DNA of 64,000 nucleotides from Dolomedes plantarius (GCA_907164885.2 OU015495.1:211226592-211290591), one strand, 5' to 3'. Positions 11,228 through 26,867 are shown, numbered from the stretch's first letter. The notes: generated by a model not told the origin, from the sequence alone. A program made the numbers and translations.

Positions 11228-11787
11228 CAGGTTGAACCAAAAGTCTTGCCCTGATTATAAAAATTCATTACAAAATAACCGTTTAGTATAATAATGTAAC
11301 TTTTGTATCGTTGGATAGGTCAGTTTTAGTAGTTTTTTTCTGTGCAATAAATGACGCGAGTGCTCCTTCAAGAGGGACTCGGGGGAATATTTGAAAGGAG
11401 GACTTCATTTTCGGACGGAATGGCGTCGATTCAAGAAAAAGCCCAAAAAGCGTCACCCCTAACATTTACTTAGACTTATTGCAACTTTTTCAGAAAGATG
11501 TCGCACCCCCACACTGGGGATCTTTAGTGCGTGATTTCCTAGACGAAACATGTACAGTGTGTACTGTAACAGAAGACATGTTAAATAACACTTGGCGGGA
11601 ACTGGAATACCGCTTCGACATTCTCCGAGCTACCAAGGGGGCACACGTTAAAATTTACTCAGGTAAATGGTCTTATAAAAATATTTATAACATTACTTAT
11701 AATATATCCAAACAAACATAGGTCTAATTATAATAGTTTGAGCACGATAAATATTTATAATCAGGACAAGACTTTTGGTTCACCCTA
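11228..11787 (+). mobile_element. Internally deleted mariner-family element
   Basis: TIRs of about 28 bp (left CAGGTTGAACCAAAAGTC, right end its complement with few mismatches) are bounded by TA at 11226-11227 and 11788-11789. A plus-strand fragment at 11490-11660 shows 'FQKDVAPPHWGSLVRDFLD', the segment around the second catalytic Asp, fused directly to a C-terminal segment 'VTEDMLNNTWRELEYR'. The part between, with the third acidic residue, is deleted. The insertion splits the hAT coding sequence. Confidence 0.75.
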
Positions 11788-11965
11788 TATAATGATAGGA
11801 GAAAATGCGGGGAAACTTCAGGCGAATATTCCTTTGTCGAACAACACCATCAGTCGAAGAATACAGCACATGGCTCAGGATTTCAATGATCGATTGATAG
11901 AAAAAAATGAAAGGAAATGAATTTGGACTGCATGTAGATGGGGCCACAGACAGAAATAAGGATGC

Positions 11966-12512
11966 TGTGACGTTGTCTCCATTACTCCACGAAAATTGCA
12001 ATTATATAAGTCTGTGATGCTCGTTCCTACCCCTCAACATGAACATGTCATTTATCGGCGAAATGTTAAACTGAGCGGTCTCATAAACTCTAGGATAAGA
12101 GGCCATAAATTTGGTGTAATATGCGGTTCTGGTGTTATAAAGGCATAAATCCCAGAGTGGTTCGAGGGCTCTCCAGAATTTTGACACTATAGCGACATGT
12201 GGAATCCCATAAACTTTGGACACTTACGAACACTTAAAACGCCGGAGAACGCTTTTGAATTCGCCGACCGTGTAAAAGAAGACCCCCAATACTCCACGAG
12301 AGAGAGATCTGTTTTGAGTGCCAGAGAGGACGCAGCTATCCTGGTCTTTCGGCCTGATAGGCCGAGTGGTCTGTGAACCCGAAGCCGTCCTGACATATCT
12401 AACTGTAAATTCTAACTCGCTGTATATAATAGCCTTTTATAGTTGTAGTGTTTAAGGTAGCGTAGTATAGTAATTGAAGCGAAACGCTTGTCTTATTATT
12501 GATTACGTTACA
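11966..12512 (+). mobile_element. Solo LTR, gypsy family A
   Basis: Begins TGTGACGTTGTCTCC and ends ACGTTACA. The 4-bp duplication ATGC lies at 11962-11965 and 12513-12516. The LTR at 28633-29211 is the same family in the same orientation. A 4-bp duplication and TG...CA ends suit Ty3/gypsy. It has interrupted the hAT coding sequence. Confidence 0.8.
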
Positions 12513-13094
12513 ATGCACACCTCATCAGCTATGTACGTTTCATTGATGGTTGTACTATTGATGAAGACCTTCTGTTTTGTAAAAGCATTAATGGAAGTGC
12601 AACGGCTGACGATACGTTCAATATGCTTGACACATTTATGGCGGAAAATGTACGCGATTGTGCAGTGAGCACTAGGCTAAAACTAATTACACATATACCA
12701 AGAGCGTTTGGAAGGTGATTTTATTCATGTTTTCCTATTAATTCCAATTAAAGTATTTGCGGATTTTTAAAAACAAGTTGTATTAATTTATTAATGTTAT
12801 TACCACTTCTGTAATTTCTTCTTCACAGTCGTACAAATATGAAATATATATATTATACATAATATATATAATAATAATATACCACAGATAGATATTATAT
12901 GACGAGGGTGCCGTGAAAAAAATCTAATCCTCTTAAGGGTGCCACGACTAGGATAAGTTTGGGAATCCCTGCTCGAGACCATTTTGAAATTAAATAGAAA
13001 AAAATTTCAGGTAGTCTCTTCTAACGAAACTACCGCGGGTTTTTAACTTAGGATTAATTATCGTTCCTTACCTCTTTTGTATGTATATATGTAC

Positions 13095-13171
<77 letters not shown>
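13095..13171. repeat. (TA)n microsatellite
   Basis: Nearly pure TA dinucleotides. Confidence 0.98.
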
Positions 13172-13172
<1 letters not shown>

Positions 13173-13703
13173 CTATATGTCAAAATTTTGACGCATTTTG
13201 GTACTTTTCTGTTTAACTGTTTACTGCTTGCTCAAGCGATACAGACTGGATTTGGCACACTGCCAAAATTATAACTCGCGACGACGGACGGTTTTAGCAT
13301 CTGAAATTTTGCTTTCCAGAGGACAGTTATGGAGGAACGTAATCTTCGGTTAAATATAATTATTGTGGAGAAAATCATTGTTGGAAAAATATATTTAAAA
13401 TGATAAGAGATGCCAGCCAACACTCTTGTAAAATAACAAGATCTTTTTGAATTTGACCACAGAAGAAAGTGGGTTGATTATTGGATAAAAATGTAATAAT
13501 CACCGAGATATCTATAACAGCTAGGACGCCCAACACTGCAATGTCCATTTTGTATAGTATTTTATTAAGTTGGCACTAGATGAATTAATAGAGTTTATAT
13601 TCTTTTTTTTCCTCCTTAACCCTTAGCTTACGGGGTCCATTTTACCGATTCCCTCTTAATTCGGGAAATTTCATACCCCCATTGTAAGAACGGCCATTAA
13701 GGG

Positions 13704-15964
<2,261 letters not shown>

Positions 15965-18790
15965 TATATATATACATAATCTCAAATTTAAGAAACAGTT
16001 GCAAATAATAATGTGAGGAGACATTTAAGTTCCAACTTGGGTTAACCAGCAGAAAGTCCAATAATGTGTGACAAGCATTTAAATTTTGCGTCCAAATGCT
16101 TGCTATCCTTGTGAATTAAATTCACAGAATTATCACAGAATTATCAGTTGGTGTTTCATATCCTTTAACTTAGTTAAAGGATATGAAACACCAACAATTA
16201 AAAAAAATGGAAGATCTTCCAATAGTTTGCAGCAGATTTGAAAAGAATAATAGCAATTATGAGTTTAAGAAATTTTACTGCAAAATAAATTCGTTTTGGG
16301 ATAGGATTCCCCCCCCCCCCTTTTTCTGAAGGCGTTGATTTCATTCTAGCAGGACCTTCGGAATGTTAAACATATAATTGTGAATTTGAAAAAATAATGT
16401 ATGAGTGCAATCAGAACCAAATGGACAAAATTAATAAGCGAGGAACTGTATTTGACACATTCATCATGGTCATCTGAGTTTGTTACACTGAACGGCTGTT
16501 TACAAGCCGATCGAATGTAAATAATACATACTTAACCTTACTGTTTTGTCTCAAATAGGGCTCATTTGCAATTATAATGCAAGAGTATTTGCAAATCAGA
16601 ATAATACCACAGGTTAAAAATTTCAATTCATTTGTAGGGTAAAAGATATTTTTTTTTTCAAAAATGCATCCCGAAAATTTGATGTTCAGCGTCTTGAGTT
16701 TTATTTGAGTTATTTCTTAAGAACTAGCTTTATGGAAACTGAGCCTGATATCAGGGAATCTAAAATGTAATGAAAATATTACATGAAATTTTTATAAAGA
16801 AGCAATCAATGACAAATATGCATTTACTGGTTTAGATTAAAATGTTTTAAACATATCATTAGATGCTAGACCAAATTTACAGTAAGTAAGCTTTAATAAG
16901 AGAAAGAACGGAAAAATATCGTACCGCTGTGCAGTAAATGCAAATTATTTTGTGAAAATCTCAGAGAAATATAAATACTTAATATATGTTTAAAATATAT
17001 GTAAAAATGAACAATGGATTCACGCCAAGTTGATTTTAACTTGAATTAGAATTTAATTAGGTTGATAAAAAGGGTAAGTCCATTTGGACTGTATTCTTTT
17101 AGTTTCCTTTATCTGCCCATGCACAAAGTTAACTAAAACTATAATGCAAAATTTTAGACTGAGGAATGGCAAATGATTAATTTCCTTCCTCTAGATTTAT
17201 GGTATAATGTCGCATAATATGCGCAAAGAATTACTCAGGCATAAAAGCATAAAAATTCCAAATAATTACTTACACCTTCTGACATTACTATTACAATATT
17301 TCGTAATTAAAAAAAAGTTGTAGTTCCGCCTAAAGGGCATGTTTTGTGTTAAAGATTTTGCATTATAGAAACGTAGAAGGGGTAAACTAATGACAAATAA
17401 ATTTTCTTTTGAAATCAGATGTAGCATTATTACAACAGCCAACATTATTTGTGCTATAATTGCAGTGGATGAAACAAGAAATTCTAATTCCCTTTGGAAG
17501 CAGATCGAGTCGAATTTAAATTGTTGATATATTACTATTGTAATATGACCGAAGTATGAATGTAATGTGATAATAACTATAGAATAGCTAGAGAAATCTT
17601 AATTTTTCGTTAGAATATGTCACTGAAAGATCAAATTCAACGTGAAACTACTAAAACAAGATATATCTCACTGGACGAATTACATCTTGAGGATAAAAGT
17701 AATTTGATATTTTCCTTCACAAATTAATCTAAATATTTATTAAATATACCGTTCTAATATTCAGCCGCTCAAATAGATTAATTCATGCAACCCAGTATTC
17801 AATCAGATTTACGTGACTCAGAGGAACACAGTATTAAAGTTTTCAGAGTTCTAACTGCGATGATGCTGAATGAAGCGGGGGATTATTTAGAATCAGAGCA
17901 AAACCAACGAAAATATTTTAGAAAAGAGCCATCCCAGTAGAGCTCCTAATTAAGTTGCCCAGTCCAATACTAGATTTAAACGAAATAGTTAGAGTATGTG
18001 AACATCTTTCAAGAGCTAATCTTTTGTTATCGAAAACATTCTGTTTAAATTCCAAGTCGTAATTAGTTTTAAATTTATTGATTTATAGATGACTGGAGAA
18101 AATAGAAGTTTAGCAGAGTTACTGGCAAGATTTTGTGTGTTAAAATGAAGAACAGTTTGGGTATGAAAACAAGTGACGGTTGAATCCATCCTATAAAAAA
18201 TTAAAATTTGTGTCAAGTAGAAGAAAAACTAAATTTTTCTAAATTCTGATTTTTCCCACAGAATATTTCAAAAGCATGTATAATTCAGATGACTTTAATA
18301 GATTGCCTCTTTATATCGAAAAACAACGAAAAAAATAAAAATTGTGCGGTCGGGGGACCTCCGTCAGGAACGAAGTTCCTTACGTTATTTTTTCAACTCT
18401 AAATTTTTCTCTGAATTTCAACTCTGATTTAATATATAGATTTCTATTGATTATATTAATGTATTTTTGTCACGCCAAAAAGCGCAGCCCTCTTTTATTC
18501 AACCAACCAACTCTCTCTCTCTCTATTTTATTAAAATTAAAAATTTTAATATATTAATTAATTATATTTATTCAAATTAAAAATTTTAATATATAAATTA
18601 ATTATTTTGATTTAGATGCTACCTATCACAATTTTTAATCGGATTAATTTTATTATTTAATCACCAACAAAAATAAATTAATGACACAACATAAATCCCG
18701 TGTGAATTAAAACAATAACAAACAATAAATAAGTTTAAACAGAAAGACGCGATTCCATAGGGACGGTGTAAAATCTTTCAAGTAAAGCAT
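15965..18790. other. AT-rich interval, nothing coding; one perfect hairpin
   Basis: Apart from the hairpin at 16147-16195 and a C-run at 16311-16320, I see no element ends or coding similarity. Confidence 0.45.
16147..16195. repeat. Perfect 23-bp snap-back hairpin
   Basis: Arms GTTGGTGTTTCATATCC... and its exact complement, 23 nt each, separated by 3 nt (tta). A short direct repeat 'tcacagaattatcacagaattat' sits just upstream. Confidence 0.95.
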
Positions 18791-19095
18791 TTACAACTGG
18801 TCGAAGTTTATATCATGCTGAGGGTCATCATGTGGTGGTTGTTTACTGTTGTCATGAAAATGAAGAAATTCTCTTATCTTTTCAAAGCGTTTTAATGACA
18901 TACATTCTTTTATTACATCATTGCCTATGGCAGGTGACCAATATGCCCTAGTGTTTGGTACATGTGCAATAGACATCATTATACAAATACCAATGTATTG
19001 TTTAATTTCTAAATTCGTTACATTGACACTTTTCTGGGGTTTTTTTGCACACTGAATAAATTTGTTTCTTGAACTATATGCTCAATCAAATCTTC
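18791..19095 (-). pseudogene. piggyBac transposase fragment
   Basis: Minus-strand translation gives 'KKPQKSVNVTNLEIKQYIGI' running into 'MMSIAHVPNTRAYWSPAIGN', 'IKECMSLKRFEKIREFLHF' and 'HDNSKQPPHDDPQHD'. This is the conserved N-terminal half of the DDE domain of piggyBac/PGBD proteins. One frameshift lies upstream near 19080, and the copy stops at 18791 before the remaining catalytic residues. The SINE begins immediately to its right. Confidence 0.75.
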
Positions 19096-19103
19096 GGACT
19101 CAA

Positions 19104-20105
19104 TTCCTAGTCACTAGCACGTCGGAATTCGGCACTCAGGGTTCTCGGTTCGAATCCCGACAAGCGCCACTGAATTCTACTGTGTCTACGCTGGGTATGG
19201 GAACGTTGAATTCATAGACCGGAGAGTGGACAATAGGTGGATGGGAGGAGGGTACAAGTTCACTAGATGTCGCCCCTGGGGATACTTCGTTTAACCCTTT
19301 CGTGGGCCATTTATTTCTCTTTTCAAGTGCTCCCAGTTTTTGTGTTTCATTATCAATTAAACAATACCATTTAAGGAAATATATTTTATTTTACGAAATT
19401 TTAAATTTAAATTTAAATTTTACAGGTGAGAAGTATAATTCCCAAGGAACCATCTACGGACATAAAAAAATTTCAATTTAATGATGATTATTTGCCATGA
19501 AAAGATGAGAAGCATGTTGCAATGCACAACGGTACATAGCACTGTAGAGGGTCCTCTTTTCTTGTGCCTTTGTGCTACATTTCCTACATCGTCTACAGTT
19601 TGAAACCAACTTTGGCATATGGTTTCCCACACTGGCTAATCGCACATCATCTGGAACTGCACACTTCTTCGCTTGGAAGCTAGCAGAACGACCTTTCCTT
19701 TTTCTTAAAGAATATTCTTTCTATTAGCTGACGGGCTAATGCTATACGGAATGTCAGCTGTTCTAAACTTCTATTCCGTTTATTTACTCACCATTTAGTT
19801 GCGTAGAACAAATTATGTATCAACAGAGGTGTCAGAGCGGAACAGATTTCCCAGAACCGGCTTCCGAACTTAATAACATATGTACTATTTCTGTTTCAAT
19901 TGCTGGAAACTAGATGCCAGCACAAAACTGAAGTGGGAATTGTTCTTCCCAACATTATAACAGCGAGACCAATATATTTTAGTGGGTTTTTGCGTTTCCC
20001 GCTGGTGTATTTCCTAAGATCATGTAGGGGGGAAGTCATCTTTCCAAAGCCCACGAAAGGGTAAAACTGAGGAGGCACAAAGGTGCAATGTTGGTTCATC
20101 TGTAC
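19104..20105 (+). mobile_element. tRNA-derived SINE (family S1), split by a piggyBac element
   Basis: The SINE runs 19104-19294 and resumes at 20062-20105. It has a B box within GGTTCGAATCCCGACAAG (about 19140-19157), a degenerate A box near 19110-19125, and a body shared with 47462-47822 and 56464-56795 ('gaccggagag', 'actgaggaggcac'). The join across the piggyBac element matches the uninterrupted copy at 47640-47690. Confidence 0.75.
19295..20061 (-). mobile_element. Short piggyBac element inserted in the SINE
   Basis: TIRs CCCTTTCGTGGGC (19295) and its exact complement ending at 20061. Flanks are TTAA (19291-19294) and TAAA (20062-20065). A minus-strand segment at about 19490-19700 gives 'DDVRLASVGNHMPKLVSNCR' and 'RCRKCSTKAQEKRTLY', the cysteine-rich C-terminal tail of PGBD-type transposases. 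This is an internally deleted copy keeping the 3' coding end. The DDE core is missing. Confidence 0.8.
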
Positions 20106-20620
20106 CAGTGGTCGTCAATCTGGTCCCTACCGCCCACTAGTAGGCAAGTCAAGCTTTCATGGTGGGCGGTGAGAGTTTCTGTCTGCTGCTACAAATTTTG
20201 TTCTTCCTCCATATATCGAATACATTGCTAACAACTTCGCGAGTTTGACTTTTTAGAAACATTATTTTGTTCTATAAATAAGAATTCACCGATCACTTCT
20301 CAAAGTACACTCGTAGACTAGGGAACAAATATTGAGCTCTCCAGCCAAAAGCACGAGTTTAGTGTGCATAACGAGGTCTAACGCTTATAACCTTCCATCT
20401 TCAGTCTTCGAGCTGTATCTCTTTCTTGGAAATGTAGAAACGCATTAAATTTAAATTTTCTGGCGCATAAACGTACATAAATTATAAATAAAAAGATAAT
20501 TTAAGGACATATTTTTTTTCATAAACTAAGTTATTGCGGCACCGGTGGGCGGTAAGGAAATTTTACCATCAACAAAGATACAAAAGTGGGCGGTAGATAT
20601 TAAAAGGTTAACGACCACTG
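20106..20620. mobile_element. hAT-type MITE
   Basis: TIRs CAGTGGTCGTCAATCT and the complement of AGGTTAACGACCACTG (two mismatches in 16), plus a shared subterminal CTACCGCCCACT. Flanking 8-mers atctgtac and atctatga agree at five positions only, so the duplication is decayed or the boundary is off. There is no coding capacity. Confidence 0.7.
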
Positions 20621-20628
20621 ATCTATGA

Positions 20629-22365
20629 GGTTCGCAATCACATGGAACCGACAAATCTACCGTGTAGTGGGCGAATGTCGATAGACATTGTGCCTGCAAC
20701 GTTGGGAAAAAAAAAGAAATGGAGTTGGAACTGATTGACTTAATCTGACACAGTCGAAGCATTCAATTCCGCAGCTATTGAGGAGTACGGTTTGGTAGCA
20801 ACAACGTATGACATTTAGTGTCTGTCTTGTTGTTTACAATATTTTTAAGATCATGACAGTTAGACATCTTTGAAGAGGTTTAATATTCTATATTTTCCAA
20901 TCTTTCATAAATAGCTTTTTAATGTAAACACACTCCTTCTATTACACATTTTCCAAATTGCAAAATTCATGCCATATTCCAGTGTTTACTGTCTCTAATT
21001 AAGGTGCTCACATTGCGTAAGCTTCTTTGCATCAATCCTATCATCCTATAATCATTCCATGATAAACTTAGTACAGACTGAGTTTGATCATTTTAAAGTT
21101 GACATAGGTTCGCATGATATATGAAACAATTTCATTACATTTTACGCAATGATGAGAAGTAAACAATTTTGAATAGCGGGTTGGAAATTACACTCTTGTA
21201 ATGCAAACGTTGTACGAGCTATCAAAATAATTCATTCGAATTCAGGCTGGTATTTGTATAAAAAGTTCAATTCCGTACTTAAATATATTCAGTCGTTAGG
21301 ATAAGGAATATTCGAAGAAGAAATGGGAAACAAATTTCGTGCAGACCATAGAGCTATAAATAGTAATGAAGAAAAAGCCACGATCACAAAATTCAATCTT
21401 TGAGAAACATGGTGAAATAATACGTTGTTATTAGAGACATGAAGAGAAATAACGACCGGAATAATAGTTTTCTATTTCGAAAGATGACATTAAAATGTGT
21501 TTATAGAGTGAAAATATCCTAAGATTAAATTTCACTGTTTGCTTTGGCTGAAATGTGAAGAAGTTAATAGCTAATCTGTAGAATGGAAAAGTTTAGTTAA
21601 AAGTTTCAACTCTGTCTATAAAAATAGCATTGTCTCTCTAGACACCAAAAATTGTAGCGGAAGTAATTTCGTCCGAGAATCTTTTAAAGATTTTAAACTT
21701 TCAATATAGTTAGCCATAAGTTAAATAAAAAAAAAGTATTTTATTCAGAATCTAAATTGGGAATTCAAAGAATACTGGCATTTGAAAGTATTGCACTTTA
21801 AAAGCTAATCTAATAAAAGACTGAGAAATATTATCTTTAACATCCTAACTGATATAACATTTTAGCTTAAACTTAACTGCATTCTGTCCAATTTAGCGAA
21901 GTTACCTTGAAAATACTGTATATAGAGGAAATAAGAATACGTCTCAAAAATATCAACAGGGATAAGTACCTAAAACAAAATTTTGATAAGTGGAATTTTG
22001 AAAAGATAACCTTGAAATCGATACGAGCAAGCAGTTTAGACAACTTTTTAACAGAGAGATTAAAAAACTATAAGACATTGTTATTATAAAAGGAAATAGC
22101 TGAAAAGGCTGTGGGTTTCCAAGATCCAAAGAATATTCCAAGTATTTCCGACTAGAACAAGAGATTCCATATAATTAATTCCAGGAGTTGAGTAACAAGA
22201 ATCCTTAGAAAACCTAAAGATCACCTACGCGTCAAAAAAAACATTTATTTAGTATTTTTGGGATCAGCATTTGATAAATCTGGGGAAGCTGCAAAAGATT
22301 TCTAATACGAAGAAATGAAGAGAAAAACCCACGGGTTCGAAAACATAAACGGTAAATAAAGTAAG
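20629..22365. other. Interval without recognised feature
   Basis: No TE protein similarity or clear terminal repeats noted. Confidence 0.4.
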
Positions 22366-22410
22366 TATCTATATATCTATCTATATCTATATCTATATAT
22401 TTATATATAC

Positions 22411-22495
<85 letters not shown>

Positions 22496-22525
22496 TAGAT
22501 AGATAGATATAGATATATATATGTA
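22366..22525. repeat. (TA)n/(TATC)n microsatellite
   Basis: (CTATAT)n, (TACA)n, (TA)n and (GATA)n in succession. Confidence 0.95.
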
Positions 22526-22963
22526 ATATATCCATTACATCTCGTTCTTAAAATGCAATCTGAAAAGGAAAACTAGCTCAAATTTACATGACTGGAGCTA
22601 GACTCTGCCTGAAAGGAATTAAAATTTTGAAGCAGACGGGTCGAATCCTTTTTTCTAAGCGACAGAAAAATACGTCCATTCATTTCAGATGCTCGGAGCG
22701 AAGTGTAATATCACCTTTCAACTTTACGTGCTAGAAGCGAGGTACATGTGCCTGTTATTTTGAAGTGTCAGCGGAATTTGGGGCTGGCGATGCGAACCCA
22801 CGCCTTTCTCAAGACGTATACACGTGTAGAAATGCAACGTTTGCTGTTTTATGGGAAGTTCTGTTGCTATGGGTTTTTAAAGCGCTAAAGTAATGTTACT
22901 GGGGATTGGATTTAGGAAAGGGAATTTAAATGATAGAATGGAGGGCCTAATATTTAATTTATT

Positions 22964-22995
<32 letters not shown>

Positions 22996-24163
22996 TCTCC
23001 AAGAAAAAAAGCTTTTTAAAGCCTTCCAACTTCTAAAACTTTAAGCTGTTTGTTCTTACATGTTTACTCGATAGAACCGTGATTTATTTCATGGATGAAG
23101 TTTTTCACACCTTTAATTCTAGTGCTTTATATGATATAAAATACAATATTTCGTTATATTTATATATGTATTGATTTATTTCGTTTAGCTATTGTAATGG
23201 TACTGGAAGTCCGGCAAATGCATGGGAATTTATTGATTTGAGGTTAATCATTTGGACAGTTACCGTGTCTACTAAAAATACGCCAAAGATTATCAAATTA
23301 ATCTGTCGAGTAAACTCTTTGAATAAGCAGAAAATTTCAGAGCATCAACAAAGAATATTTAGTACAATCATGACATTTTGATTCAACTTTTGTTTTAAAT
23401 CTTGACAATTAACTCAGTCATTTTATAACTGCTGGCAGTAAAAAATAAACTGATGATTGCATATTGTTTTTGCTATTTAGTATTTGAACGTTGCAAGTCT
23501 TTTTATTTTAGTACATTATATGATATAAAATATAATATTTTGTAACATTTCGTATATATGTTCTCTTTTAGTTTAATCAAACTTTTGTTTCGATAGAATA
23601 GTTTCAAATGTCCAGGAATGTGGAAGAAATTTGTTTTTTCACATAACATTACTACTTAAACGGTCTCATATACATAAAATCATGAAACACACATATATTC
23701 TCATATTTATTCCCCACATATCTTACCTTTATTTAATAAATCCTATTTTTAATCTTTTATATCCTATTTCCAAAGAAGATAAATTATTAACTAATCTAAA
23801 ATGAAGTCGTATTGCTAATGAATACTTCCTATTAAATATTTATTAATAATTAGTTCAGTGCAATGCAGAATGCCATAATTAATAAGGTTTCGAAAGCGAA
23901 AAGAAAAATCTGTGTTTATTCAAATGGCAAAGTTCAATCTACTGGCATTGTGCTATTTACGTAAATAAATATGCATTTTAATACAACTTACTTAAATGCC
24001 AAAGCTTCTTGTGATTCTCAAAATACTTGATTATTTTATGAAATAATTATATCTATAATATCACATAATCTAAAATTCAATTTAAAAATTTATTGTCATT
24101 AATTTTTAATGGTAAACTTCACTTGAGTTATTCAGTTCTATTTAAACATTATATTTGAATTAC
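22526..24163. other. AT-rich interval with a diverged 390-bp spaced repeat
   Basis: A block around 23120 ('ttatatgatataaaata') recurs at about 23515 with substitutions. A short CA/TA run is at 22965-22995. Nothing coding. Confidence 0.4.
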
Positions 24164-24174
24164 ACACACACACA

Positions 24175-24263
<89 letters not shown>

Positions 24264-24268
24264 TATAT

Positions 24269-24300
<32 letters not shown>

Positions 24301-24322
24301 TATATATATTATATACATATAT
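24164..24322. repeat. (CA)n/(TA)n microsatellite
   Basis: (AC)n grading into about 140 bp of TA with interruptions. Confidence 0.96.
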
Positions 24323-24712
24323 GGCAATTGGAAAATTATCAACAACGTTCTAAGAAGCCTAATATTTTTAGGCTTATTGTAATCACCCCATATATCTTTA
24401 GACTGGTTAGAATATTCGTAATAGTTTGCTCATAAATCCTTGTTTCATCGAGACTTATTCCAATATGTCCAAAGTAGTAAAGGCTTATTAAAAATAACAG
24501 ATAAAGAGGTTGTTACTTAAGTACTTCCTTTAGTGAACATAGGAATTAGTTAAGAGTTACTTAGATTAAGAAAAAGTAACCTAAAATCTGGGCAACAATC
24601 CTCATTGTTATAAAACTATTAATTATTACTAGTAAACAATTCTATTATCATTACAAAATAATTGTAATAAACAAATTATTAAAATGACAATTTTTTAGAC
24701 TTTGAATCGGAC

Positions 24713-24828
24713 CTTCTCCCACATCGTACATTTTAACTTTATTTTTTTCTACATGGTGAACTTTAATGACATTCTCCCACATCGTACATTTTAACTTTAT
24801 TTTTTTCTACATGGTGAACTTTAATGAC
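24713..24828. repeat. Exact 58-bp tandem duplication
   Basis: The unit containing 'acatcgtacattttaacttt' (24721) is repeated without change starting at 24779. It is a recent local duplication. Confidence 0.9.
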
Positions 24829-26867
24829 ACTACGATGATCCCAGTTGTCCTCTAACACAAGCACTTTTTTTGTGCAACACTGAACTTTTGACAATGAGCT
24901 TTTACAGCTGCTATACACCTGGCTCCTATTTTCACAAATCTCTCTATTCTAAAAAAAAGTAACTGCCGCTTCTGTCGAAGCCGCTGTCAAAAGCTTGTCA
25001 CGCTATCTCCTCCGAAACCGCTGGGGGTATGGGGTCGAGACCGATACCAATAGATGCAGAACAATGTGGGGAAGAAAGTAAGACATGTCTCATCTTCGTC
25101 GGCCTTTAAGTTTTTTTTAAATTTTATGTTTTGTGGAAAAATATTGACTTTTTCATGTTCAGATTACGATAACTCGCCAAAAAAGGATCGTAGAATTTTG
25201 ATTTTTTTACAATCTAAGACTACAGACATTTCTCCTTCAAACAAGACCTCATTTGTTTAAAAATAATTTAAAACAGACTAATATTTTTATTAAAATTTAA
25301 AACCCACTTTTTCGACAAATTTATGCGTTTCGACAAATATAAGTTCGATGCTCTCAGATTTATTATGTTACAAAAAAATTTTTTACATCTTCTGGAAGAC
25401 GAAAGCCTCATTCATATAAACCTCATTTCAAGTTTGTATCTTAAAATTTCGATTTTTAATTGAATTTTAAAGAAATACTTCCAAAAAAATCTTCTCATTC
25501 GCTTCCTTCGCAGAAGGACATGAAAGATGATCCAATTTTTCACCCATAGGCGGGCTTCATCCACTTCGCATAAGGGGGATTGACAACAGTAAATGGCTGT
25601 TACATTGCCCGAGAATCACCCCTATGTATCTCGCTATTAGCCATAACAGAGGAGCGAACTTTTAGTTTTATATTTTGTTTTGCAAAACAACTCAACTGAA
25701 AGAAACGTATGAAAGGAATGTTACTATTACCTGTCATCATAAATATACGTTGTTAAGTGGTAGTGCGATCTCAGCCAAAAAATTTATAATCATCGCAAAA
25801 TTCTCTATAAGGACGATTCTAAACCATCGTGATTAAAAAAATATGAATTTCCATTACTTCAGAACAGAGTTAAAGATAAGACTGAGAAACCGAACAACAT
25901 TTTAAAAATGACACCCCTCTCTGTATGTACTATTTTTCAAAATTAAGATATCTACACTTCATCATTACATCAAATAAGAAATTGTTGGAGAAACTTTTTT
26001 TCGCGTATAAAAGGGAGTAAAAATTCAGCAAGTGCTAAATTATAGTGTGGATTACATCACTCTCTATAGGTACTATTGTTCACAATTCAGATATCTACAC
26101 TTAATCATACCAAATAAAAAATTTTGGGGAAAATTTCTTCACTTATAAAATGGAGTAAAAATTCGGCAAGTACTACTAAAAATGTGTAGACAATTAACTC
26201 TTACTTACTATTTAGATATAATGCAATTATTAATATTTTACTACAGTTGAGTATTTCAGAAATAGGAGATGCTACAGTGACAGAATCAAAAGAACGGACT
26301 CTGGATAACCTACATACAACTGTCCCTGACTAAACACTGGATTTGATAGGTCTAAACATATTTTGTTAAAAGTTTGTCCTCTTACATACATTTAGAAAAA
26401 CCGATGGAACAAAAGAATAAATTATCTCGTGAATAAATTAAAATTATTCACGTGTAAAATACAGCAATCAAATTGTACCAAATTACTCAAACCACTACAC
26501 ACACGGCCGCTGTTTACATCTGGTAGTTGCAGCCGTTGCCATTCGGAATGTAGAAATATCGCTAATTTTTGTGCCGCATACCTACGCGTTTTATATATAT
26601 ATATATATAGATATTGGGGGCCAACTAAGTAGTAAGAGCTCTATTTCCCCGTGAGTCAGTTTTTTTTATGTTTTAAGTTTTGAAGTGAGGAAATTTCTCA
26701 ACGTATTCAATTTTCGCTTTTAGAGAGTAGCCTGTTTTGAAAAAAAAAGAAGAGATATCATCACGCTCTTTTTCTAGCTTGTTTTGTTCGTTAAAACAGA
26801 AGGCGAATACTCGAATCTCTGAAACTTGAATAAAATATTAAAATATTTTATATATAATATAAATAAA
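24829..26867. other. AT-rich interval with a diverged tandem pair
   Basis: Segments at about 25915-26045 and 26060-26185 are diverged copies of one unit ('agatatctacactt', 'ggagtaaaaattc'). A small TA run lies at 26591-26608. No coding similarity. Confidence 0.45.

Larger units (their letters stand above)
11177..12700 (+). pseudogene. ZBED5-like hAT transposase fragments
   Basis: The blocks are 'TIAEELILPAAVDMAN' (11180-11227), then 'MIGENAGKLQANIPLSNNT' and 'ISRRIQHMAQDFNDRLIEK' (11791-11915), then 'SYVRFIDGCTIDEDLLFCKS' and 'TFNMLDTFMAENV' (12530-12655). These are the conserved segments around the first catalytic region of ZBED5-like proteins. Removing the mariner with one TA copy restores the reading frame across its insertion point, which shows that the coding sequence predates that insertion. 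Additional stops and frame slips remain. Confidence 0.75.
11177..12971 (+). mobile_element. Second hAT (ZBED5/Charlie-like) relic, 3' half, twice interrupted
   Basis: Transposase pieces at 11177-11227, 11788-11965 and 12513-12700 fit together once the mariner (11228-11787) and the solo LTR (11966-12512) are removed. The plus-strand end at about 12971 is a TIR that reads CAGGGATTCCCAAACTTAT on the minus strand, with a TGGCACCC motif further in, typical of Charlie-type hATs. The 5' half is absent; the neighbouring BED-finger hAT abuts it at 11176. Confidence 0.75.
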
